39,514 bases of DNA from Priapulus caudatus (taxonomy: Eukaryota; Priapulida; Priapulimorpha; Priapulimorphida; Priapulidae), in NCBI RefSeq assembly GCF_000485595.1, contig NW_014577759.1:22812-62325 (forward strand). Direction: 5' to 3'. The position numbers were made by a program, and so were the translations under genes. Under the pieces are notes generated by a model. It ran no database searches. It saw only the letters and a list, made by a program, of their open reading frames with translations, and had not been told where the DNA came from. Below, piece after piece: positions 24,401 to 36,400 of this stretch (the first letter of the stretch is position 1; each line of letters begins with the position of its first letter).

Positions 24401-27400
24401 TGCACCAGGGGTTGTCAGACCTAGACAATAATGACAGGTGATACATGACAGGCAGAATTAGCAATATTTCTGAAGACACCGACCAATGTGTCCCTCTTCA
24501 CAACCATGCCTTTACTTTGTTAATAGATTCTTACAGGCTAAAATGGACAAATGTCTAATCTAAACTGGCCAAAAAGTTTAAGATGTATACAAACACATAG
24601 GAAAGCTGGTTTTACAAATTTTTTAACACATTCTGTTACTGAGCATTTAACTTTATTCCAGTATTGGCTTAGCCTTGACTATTTGACCAAATAATCATAC
24701 CTTGTCTGTAGATGAGCAATGGAATCTGGTACGAGGGGGCCTCCATGTAAAGAGGAGACTTTACTTCTCTTCTTTCAAACAGCTCAGGGTGATTGCACAC
24801 CTACATGAACCGCAAACCAACCTCGTTGTACATGGCAGTGTCAACACAGCAATTAATGGCACACAGTCAAATAATAATGAAAAGCAAGTGTTTTGTCAAA
24901 GTATTGAAACATGCAAAGGATACTATAATTAAATGAAATATACTTCATAATTCATGTTTTAAAGTTTTTAAAGGAATACTTGACTCTAGGTTCTAGAGTT
25001 ATTTTCAGTTGATTTAGGTTAAAACTAGAAACGAGCAGTTGTCGCCAACTACATGTATCCCCCGTGATCTAGTATGAATAGAAAATCTGTGTAAGGACGT
25101 AGAAGGCAGGTAAAGTTAAATAAGTCACAAGACAAAGGTTTGTTAGACAACTGGTGTGCCTCAGATGTGCAAGTATATGGAATCTGGTTACCCTAGGAGG
25201 CCGAGAGGAAATGTAAGTGACGGTGAAGGTCAAACTAAGGTCAAGGGCAGTGGTGGTTTTGGTATGCGCAGACCTTCTCCCCAAGATGTGTAAGCATACC
25301 AAGTTTGGTCGGCTAGTCAATTAGGGCTGAGTTAGAGAGCGAAGAGAAATATGATCAAGGTCAGGTAAAGGTGAAATAAAAGGTTCTGTGGGCAGTTTTT
25401 ACCGATCTCGGATCATCTTCAAATTTGGCATGAGGTGCGTTATGGTAAAGCGAAGAGCCAATCGTTTTTGGTGTGGGCGGAGTCATCGTTGCCATGTAAC
25501 AACATTTTTGTGGAAATATTGTAGACTGTAACTTGTGCTGTTTTACCCGATTGTCATGGATATTGGCACACAGGGCGCGATATAACATGTCCTATATATA
25601 TATATTTGATGACAAATCATAAATTTAAATACAAATTTTAAATTTAAATTTAAATTTTAATATAAATTTTAATACAAATATAAATTTCATGACAATTGGT
25701 AAAAAGTGCGGAAGCTTACAGGTTCTAGAATTTGATCAAAAAATGTTCTCCATGGCAATGATGACTCCGCCCACACCAAAACGATAGGTGTCTTTGCTTT
25801 ACGATAACGCACCTTCATTCGAAATTTGAAGATGTATCCTGAGAAGAACTGCAGCCGGTAGAGCGCTCACAAGGAAATCTCTACGGCGGCGGCGGCGCGA
25901 CGATGCCAAACCCATAGTATCCCCACGAACTTCGTTCGGGGATACAATTACGTTACATTAAAAATTTTATGGTTCAATCACCATTTGAAATATTTTTGTT
26001 TGTTTTAAAACTAACAACTATTTTGATTACAACGACGGTGGCGCCACTCCAAGCGCACGATCTGAAAAGTTGCGCAAAAAGACTTTTCAGCCAAGGGCTA
26101 CAGACCGAGAGTGTTTCTTATTTATTAATTTAAAAGCAGAAGGATTTCAATATCTTATAAACGACATATAGTTTCAGTTATAATATGGATAAATTTTTCC
26201 TAAAATGAATATCGTTTGGTTAAATAGCATTTAGGTATAAATATAATTGCACTTTTGTGATTAGCCCTCGATCTGTAACGTGCAAAATAAATTGCCAAAT
26301 GCGCAACTTTTCAGGGTGGAAGCACGGTCGCGGGTGTCATGTCAGCGCCCAAAAATGAAGATTTTGAAATTCAATGTTGTTTTATTACAAACGTGAATGC
26401 GTAATTATAGATATTTATAGGTATGTGCTATTATTTATAAATCTACTATCATAATATACTCTCAAATTCTAGAGTAAAGTATTCCTTTAATAATTATTTG
26501 TCTCCGATGATGAGACTGGTATACATACCTTTCTGAACTGCATGACGATGTTCATAAGACTGCTTGTGGAGGATTGCACCTGGCTGGGATTCGAATTTGT
26601 CGTCTGAAGCAGGTCCTCTATAGAAATCTTGTTTTTCAACGCAATGTACAGATCTTTCTGACGGTTTGTCAGATGGCAGGATTTCAAGATCTCAATCTGC
26701 AGTGCCAACAAAGATGTTATTGTAGTTTGCCCATGTCAATTAAACTTTATGTGAGCATAGCAGAGGGAATACTTGCATACAGAAAGCTAGCAGACTCAGT
26801 ATTTATTGACAAGCTGCATTTCACACCAATCATGATCAGTATAGGTAATACCTTCTCTGACAACTCGTTTTCCACTTCCTTCTTAATTCTGCGCAACATG
26901 AAGGGCTTCAGAATCATATGTAACCGGGAAAGATGCTCTAAAAAAGAAATAAGTATCCGTCTAGTAATTCAATATAATTATTTAAATTATAATTCAATAG
27001 TACTCCTTAACTAAGCCACGCATTAACATTGTTCTGTTAACAAATGTTAGTAAAAATAATTGTTACTAAATCAACTTAATAATATCATTCCTACTTTCAT
27101 CGATGCCTGTCTGTTTTTCTGCATGACTTTCAATGTCCTTAGAGAACCACTCGTTGAACTCATCATGAGAGTCAAATAGAGTTGGCATTATGAAATGAAG
27201 TAATGCCCACAACTGGAATGGACGAAATCACACTGCAAACTTCTACTTCAAAACAAGTACAAACCAACAAAAAGGGTGCAGGTGATGTGTGCATGCATAT
27301 TTATCAAACTATTTATCTAATCACGTTAATGGTAACAGTGATAATAATATTAACACCAAGATATAATATGCATGGCACATGATAAGCATGTTTGTTTGTA

Positions 27401-30400
27401 TACGAGTAGCAGCCCTGTCTTACCTCAGCCATGCTGTTTTGGATCGGTGTTCCTGTTAGAAGAAGCCTGTTTCTACAGGTGAACGCTAGCAAAATGTTCC
27501 ACCGAATACTGAAACACAATCGAAATATTAATTAGATTTTTTATCAAAATTTTCATCACATGGGCTGAAAAAGTCACAAAAACGAACCCTGTGAAGCCAC
27601 TTAAGATGCACAGTGTTTGGATAAACTAGTACCATGATTTTGTTACCTAGCACTACTTTTAATAGCCTGTGCCTCATCCAACACCATATACTGCCACTTG
27701 ATCCGCTGAAAGTACTTGACGTCTTGAACAATCAGCTGGTAGCTGGTGATAAGAACGTGAAACGATGCATCCTCTGTGTGCAGATTCAGCTTCTTCTGGT
27801 TCCAAAACTTGCGCAAGATGCGGCGATCACTTGTATTACCCCAGTAAGGTAACACCTGCAACCGTCAACACAATCCCCACCTAGAAACCTGCCCTTCAGG
27901 TAGGGTTGGAATTCTACATATATATATCTACCATGTCTACAGTTGACCTTTTCACACATTCAAATATGTAGTGTGCGATAAAAGAGTTAAAGGCTCTATA
28001 TATTATATATATATATATATATAGTTAAGAGTTATATATATATATATATATATATTCCCACTTAACAGATATCTTCCTGTGCCTCCCTGTATCGGGTACA
28101 ATCAGCTAACCTTCATTTTCGGAACGAATCTGGAGAACTCCTGTGTCCAGTTGTGCAACGTTGAAGCTGGTGCGATGATGAGAAATGGTCCCCAGATACT
28201 GTGTGCCTCACAGAGATGTGACAACACAGCGATCGTCTGCACTGTCTTCCCTAGTCCCATCTCATCGGCGAGAATGCCGTTGATGCCCTGGTCGTAGAGG
28301 TTGGCAAGCCAGTTCATCCCCTTCAACTGGTAGCACTTTAGTGTGCCACGAAACATCTTCGGCTGTTGCCGATCCTCCTCTCCCACTATGCTTGGATTGC
28401 TGAGGCTGAACGTTTCTATGAGAAACAAGATGGCACATATATAGAGAGAGTACATGCGCATACACAGTATATACACATTTAGGCCCAAGTATCAAACACC
28501 CAAAATTAAACTCCTGAAAGCTCCTTCTGCATCTAGTACACTGTTGGCCAACAACAACTCCTAACATTCACAGGTAATATCCTGTCCTTGCTATCCCCAT
28601 TATAATCTGACTGAAAGCCATAATAGGAACATTAATAATGAACAAACCTGTGACAGAGTTCTGTTGCTTTAGTGAAGAGACTTCATCGTCAAACCCCTTT
28701 CGCTTTGCATCAGCCGTCTCATATGCTTGCTTCACGTTTTTCAGTGCATCTTGCTTGACAGTGTCACTCTCTAGATAACAGGAATACAGTAATCAAACCT
28801 TACATCTATCAATAAAACCAAATAATCTTCTTTGTGACATGAACCCATCCAAGTGTTAGCATGATGATGATTCACTTACTATAATCCTCGTCGTTTATGC
28901 CCATATTGAGAGTGGCGCCCCCTATGTTCACCGAGTGGATGGCTGGTCGCTCATCTAGCCTGCCAAGGATCTGTTGAGTCTCACTATCAACATCACTAAG
29001 CTTACGGCTCATAAAATGAGCATACAGCTCAGTCTGCGTGATCAGGAAGTTGAGCTTGCGTTGTTGTCTGCGGGCCTGTTATACGAAAACACGTACAAAA
29101 ATAGATAGTTATTAACCAAACATCTCAGATATAATTGGACTGCATTCTGTCTATGCTGTTAGGTACCATGTGTAATATAACTAGAGGTGTAACTATTCAC
29201 CGATGCACCAGTGAATCGAACCGGAGTGTTCATCAATAGGATACGTAATACACCGTGTGCATTCTGTAATACAATGACGAGTTAACAGTCTATACTTGGT
29301 AAGAATTTTATACATCACCAACATGTCCCATGAATTACATCAGTGCACAATTTCACTCCGACTCTCATTCGAGCTCTCACTAATACACATATTGTGGCAC
29401 ATTTTGTATCCTAACTATGTTGTACACATCTAGATAAGATACATTATTAGCAAAATATGACATGATATCGTACTTTGTCGTTACTAAATATTTTACAAAA
29501 TAAGGTAAGTAACCAAAATTTTTCAGCGCTTTCTGATCCCATTGCTGATCCAGTAACCTTGCGAAGCTTACTGGTCTCTACTGTAACATACACACTATTC
29601 CACAAATACAAAATCATAGTCTACGCTTCTCTCTGATGTATGATGGAATACGAACCTCGAGAAGCTCACTGTTCATCTTCAGCTGCTCTAGGGCTTCCTT
29701 CTCCGCACGCTTTCGATGCTCCTTCTCTACCTTCTCGAAGCGTTTCCAGTACAGCAGCATCTCACGTGTCAGGCGTCTCATTCTGGATGCAGTCTCGCGC
29801 GCAGTCTTCTGCGACAACAGTGCAGTCTTGCGACGCTCACGCAGGCAACCCACCGCCAGCTGTTGTTGCGAGACAACAAGAGCAAATAGTTGTCAAATTG
29901 ACTACATCACGAATTTTCTATGGTGTAAATTCGTAAAATTTTTGTTGCAATTTTTTTTTACATGAAAAGTAAGTACTAATGGCACTAAACGTATCCTCAG
30001 ATTCCTAAAAAAATTACTCAAAATCCTGATAAAATTGTTTTTCAACTAGTTCAGAATCCAAAAAATCTGGGCGATTTGATATATTGATCACAACAATAAA
30101 TGCTTGCTATGAGCTATGTATGGGTCACGAGTGTTTGTTCACATCAAACGGAATAGCAAAATAGGAAGTATAATGCAGCAATTTAACCATAAAAAGTGAA
30201 CAGAATCACTTAATTTTGTGGAAAAGTGGACATAATTTTTTAACTTTTACTATTTACGGTGACGTAATGTCATTAAGCTGAACATACAGTGAGGATGTTA
30301 TAATCACATTTCTTTTTGCAGATCCTGAGAGAATTGCATTTATGGTTTGGCTATGCATACATTAGTTCTCTTCACGCAAACCTAGTGACATCCAACGGTT

Positions 30401-33400
30401 GCATAGTCTATGCTTGTGATGTTACTTATTAAAGTTAGCAATTTATGCTATTAGCAAGAAAACACACCCTAGTATAGTAACGGAGATTCCTACATTTTCC
30501 CAAGTTCAAATGTCATCCTCATGAATGCCAGTGTGACACCGTTTTATAAACAATGTAATAAGTAGTGTAATGCACTCTTTGCGTGTATCATCTAATAAGT
30601 GATAACAAGTGCCGCAGTGCGACAGGGCTCATCTGGTGTCTGGTGTTCTGCTGATAAATTAATTTGTGCATAGCAAGACGTCTTATACATAAGTCTTCTT
30701 TATTCTTGTTTGACTTTCGTAGCCAATTTGAACATAGCCATATATCAGCTACACTTTCGCACCCACCTAATCTCTATGGGCTAATTCTAATAATTTCGCT
30801 CAGCTGTGAATTAACACATGTGTATTGCAGGTTGGCAGGCAACAATTATGATTGGAAGAGTGCCAGCCATGGGCTGTCCCGTGTTTTTGCCTACCCACGC
30901 GAGCATTCACTGATTCAGCCCTCAGGGTGCTATAGACAGACTGCTTTAGAAAATAATATGATTTAAGGAGCGTGAACCTTGTTCAACAAACATTTGCCTT
31001 TGCAATTAAACTGTGCAACTGTAGCCTCACATTCACACAGGTATGGGCTCTAATAATAGCAGTTCAGTCCTTTGTTAACAGTCAACAAATCAATGTTTAA
31101 CCCTCCTCTTGAGGGTCAAAAGGTTATCCAACACTTACTCTTCGCATGTCAGTGGAAAGTACATTTCATGGTCCTGTCAATAAAGCCATAAAAATGGTTA
31201 CGTAAGTCACCGCTGAAACAAAAATGTTTTTCAATCGCTCCGTCAGACCATGTACTCAGAAAATGTCTAAAATCTGCCCTGTGCCCCACTGACCTTTGAC
31301 CGCCAATTTCGGCACAGTGATGGCTTCTCCTACCATGATGCTATACACCGACTATCACGAGCCTAGGTCGAGCCGTTTAGATTTGTGCCGCAATTCTGCA
31401 TTTCCTCCCTATACCTTAAGTTAAGGAGGGAATGTTCCCCCTTCTTTTATACCTCTTGACCTTTGACCTTTGACCCCCCATTTTCGACATCCCAACTCGT
31501 TATCAGATTACCCCCCCCCCCACGTCCCAAATATCGTGACCGTACGTCGAGCGGTTAAGATTTGTGCCCAACTGTTGACGCACGGACGCACGCACGGACG
31601 CACGCATGGCCGGACGCACGCACGCTCATGCGATTCTACAAGCTGCATCTGACTATGTCAGATGAGCTAAAAAGCCTATCCAGGAGCGATTATGTTAAGA
31701 CTTAAGTGTTATATCTCAACTCACCCTTTTAGCCACCTGTAGATTTTCTTTCTTAGCACTGTGCTTCTGCTTTTGAACCTAAAATCAGCCAATTCATAAT
31801 AACGTATACTGACTAAATGTAACACCAGGGGTGAAACAAAGCAAAGGAATGTGCAAGGCTTAACTAGAAAGGGCAGTTGTCGCCAACTACATGTATCCCC
31901 CGTGATCTAGTATGAATGAAATATCTCTGGAAGGACGTAGAAGGTAGGTAAAGTTAAATAAGTCACAAAAACAAAGGTTTGTTACACAACTCATCTGCCT
32001 GAGATGTGCAGGTATGTTAAAATTGGTTGCCTTAGGGGTTTTGGTACGCGACACACCTTCTCCCCAAGATGTGTAAGTATACGAAGTTTGCTCGCGCGAG
32101 GTCAATTAGGGGCCAAGTTATAGAGCAGAAAGGAAATATGATGAAGGTCAAAGTCAATGTCAAATAAAGGTTGCTGTGACCTGGTTTCGGTATGCTGCGC
32201 ACCTTCTCTCCAAGATGTGTAACTGTGTAAGTAGACCATGTTTGGTCACGCTAGGTCAATTAGGGGTCAAGTTATAGAGCAGTAGGGAAAGTGTCTGCGG
32301 CGGCGCCAAGAGGCCGCGGCGGCAGCTGGACAGATATGTAAACCATAGTATCCCCGCCGACTTTGTCACGGGGGATACAATTAGTGGAAAGCCAACATTT
32401 GCTTGCCTTAACCTGCCATTGATTGATTACACTTAACTCAACAAATCCGAGATCAAAGGCTAGCTACATTCACTAAACATTGTATGAAATGTGTTTACCC
32501 ATACTCATTCACAATCAATTAAAACATGCGGCAAGGTTTTGGAATGATTTCCCGAAGACAATCATGGTGCCCTCTGCTGCATTTTCAACAAGCCACTATG
32601 TGTATGTGCTGCTCTATGTGAATGCATTATAAGATATTGATGTGCATAGTCACTTTGCATACAAACCATCCTGTACGTTTTAATATATACATATGTATTG
32701 TGAATGTGTATTGAAAAAACAATTTCGTACAGTAAAGTGCTGGGTGTTTATGGTAGATTTTGAGCTCGTTTGCTTAGTTAATCATAATAAAAATTGTAGG
32801 TAGATTAAGGCTAGCAAACGTTGGCTTTCCAATAATTAGGTGTGACACACTTCTTAATTTTTATTCAGTTTATAATCTCTTTTATTAATGGGGAATAACT
32901 GAAACACCGAATTAATTACATTTACAGTGTGTAGGCATGACACCATGAATTTTAATTTCAAATAATTTATAATTTGCATGCACATGTACTTTATAGAGTT
33001 AATAATATCAAAGTTGAATAATTTATCCCTGATAACATCAAACTCCACCATACTACTCATTTTGCAACCATTCCTTCCCTAAAAATAGTTTAATATATAT
33101 GAATATATGATGGATTTGCTATTTTCTGACAAAAGTTAAAATAGATATAATGCTTTGTAACAATATGCCAAAATACCACTGCTTGATATGCCAAAATCTA
33201 ACAAACGAATTAATATAAGATTGAACTATTGCATATAATCCAGTAACATTTAAATTACCAGAATATTACTATGTTTGTCACCTTTGAAATTTCTTTCTTG
33301 CATATCAAAGACCAAATTTTCCTGCGCTTCATAGTGGCTTCTGCAGGCGTCATTGGTCGCTTTCTATATGGTCGCTTCCTGCCAATGCTGGCTGGCTCTG

Positions 33401-36400
33401 GTTCATGATCAGATGACTGCAGCAAAGGTAAACTAATAGATTAAGACAAAATACTACTAAAATCTACTGGTAAAGAGCTATTAACTCCAAAGCGTAATGT
33501 TAGTCACTAATCACTTTTACCAGCATTGACATTCAAGCAGTCTTAGAAAAATGATCTTTTGTCAACAAATACCACAAAATATCAGTGTTAAATTGACGGG
33601 TAGTGCTACGTGTAATGATTGCTCTTGCTGCTGCTGTAGCCTATGTTACTGATCTTGTTACTCATGATAGTGCCACTGCTAGATGCTGCTCTTGCCCTAT
33701 CCTTTAGTTAAGGTTTGAGTGAAGGAATGAGTAAGACATTCTTTCCCACTCAACTTTTAACCACTGACCTCTAGTTTTGACCCAAAGTGGCTTATTGGGA
33801 TTGTTCCCTATATGCCGTACATGAACGTCATTTAAATTTGTCACTATTATTAATGTATGCATGAACACTCATGACATGCTATTAGATGCATCCAATCATA
33901 TCACATGGGTTAAAATACTACCATGTGAACAAAATTTACCTTTAGCCTTAAAAGAACATTTAAAAAAATCGTACATGTATGCTTAGCCATAATCTGAGCA
34001 TTTACTCCATGAATCACTAAACTGGTAAACACGTTTTCTTTATTTATCAGATTGTCCAAATTACTTAATCAAGATAGTTATAAAAGCACCAATTCCCAAA
34101 AGATTTACCTCAGCAACAAACTGTCTAAGTTGTGCCAGTTTCTTTTCTTGTGCTTTGATTTTCTTTAGTTTCGCTGAAACACGTTGTACATACACACTAC
34201 ACATCGAGATTACATGTAATGCACTAGCCCAAACCTTTAGGCTCGATCCCAGTGGCAAGGCATATTTTGAGCATGCTGAAATCATTAATGCACCAGTACC
34301 CCAATAAGCCAGGTTGGGTGTCACTAAATAATATACAGTGCAACAAAACCAATCAATACAGCAAAACATTCCATGTTAATGCCGAGTCTGATGATTAAAG
34401 TGTCAGAACACTAGCAATATTTACAAGGTCCTATTACTATGTACAGTGTAGACCCATGGTTGGGGTACATAAAATGTCATCGTGAAAAAAGCGGGGTCGC
34501 ACTAAATCGGGGTTATATATACGTGGCTATATAAGAGCAAAAAAAGGGGGTGCAACGACTAATCAGGTTATATCCGGATTCGCGTTAAATCGAGGCGCGT
34601 AAAATCGGAGTTCCACTGTACTACTATTACCTTTCAGTCTTTTCTCTCTCTGAGCTTTAACGAGTTGCTTCTTTTTTGGGCCCAAGACCAATCTCTGATG
34701 CTCATACCATTTGTCTTGGTTTGAGAGCAACCCTGCACCATAGTACTGGTATTGATGCAGCTAGAATACAGGAATAAACTATGGTCATGATTTAACTTCA
34801 AACATGAAAGCCCACAAATTGATTTTATATCAAGTGTCAGTACTCATGTTTTAAAAGGCATGTGCATTGCATGCATTTTGTGCATTAACAATGTGATTTT
34901 TTTTTAGCAAATATAAATAAATGTGTGTAACAGTGATAAACCATAAATTTTGTGCAAACAACCTCATAGGTTTATCTTTAAAAAAATGTGCGCAAATGTT
35001 TTTGTTGTATTGCAACAAAAGTCTGCTGTCTGTATTAGGCTCGCTTACAATTAAACACAATCATGTGTAACCGTATAAGGCCAAACAAAAAAATTGGTGT
35101 TTTTCCGGTCGACCGACCGTCCCTAGATTATTAGGGCCGACCCTAAACTTTTTTTTCAAAAAAAAAATAAAATAAAAAAATAAAATAAAATAAAGCAAAA
35201 TATGTAATTATATACATGTATTAAAGTTAAAGCACAAGGTATACATACATATTCAATATTAAAACAGAATACAAACGAGGAATCCTATTTATAACCTGAA
35301 AGATGTCGAATTAGCAAACACCTGTAGAATTGTATTAAAAAAAAAAAATCCCTACCTACCTACCCTACTTTTGTTTTCGATGCAACCGGAAACACACCTA
35401 TTTTTTTGGCCTAACAGGAAAAGAGTAAAAGACTAAGTCAACAGACCTCCTTGTTATCAGAAAACAACTGCTTGTGTTTTCTTTGGTGCTCATGCATCTT
35501 GAGCATCTCACGTAGATCTGTCTCTGATATTTCATCCTCGGAAGACTCAGAGTCGCTCATTAGTGCATTCTAAAATGTACAGGCACAACTATGTATTTAA
35601 CTTTTCGATAAACTGATAAATTCCATAGATTATAAAATTCCAAATAACTTCTGCAATATTATTCCTCTCAATTAATAGCCAATAAACCAGTCTAATTACA
35701 TTAATTTTTGGTCAGTGTATAAAGCCCCTCAATGGGCGAGAGCTGTTATGGCAGGTATGCGCTCATGCATGCATGCACACACAGTTTCAGAGTACAGTAG
35801 TTATGGTGCATTGTATTACTATATGTTAGAGTCAAGCAGCATTCAGACATACTTTTAACCATTTTCTGCTCTTCTTGACTTTTGAGAAATTAAATAGTCT
35901 TGCTTTGTCTATTCTTCTTTCTGAAGAAAAATAACACATTTACATGTATGTCACGTATGGCAATTGTACTCCACACAACTAATACAGCAAAACATGGCAT
36001 GCCCCTGCACTGTATTAATCTGCTGCAGAAAAGACACAGAAGAACCACAACTGGTGACCCCTGACTACACTAATTTTAAAAATATCCATTTTCAACTTAT
36101 TCTTTGGCCACTTTGGAGTGGAGATGGATGCTCCTTGCTTACATTGTCTCATGTACATAACAACTGTCAATTGATCAACTGTATATCAGGGCGCCAAATT
36201 TAGCAATGGCTCACCGGCATATGCCGGAAAATTATTTGGAGGGCCAGTAACATTGGCAAAACACCGGCCCTCCGAGTCGGTGGTTTCAGCCGTGTTAGCG
36301 AGTACCTACATTTTTATTTATAGCATTAATGAGCGAATAGCCTACATTACTGTTTTACCTGAAGGATATTACACCATTATCAACATTTTACAAATTTGAA

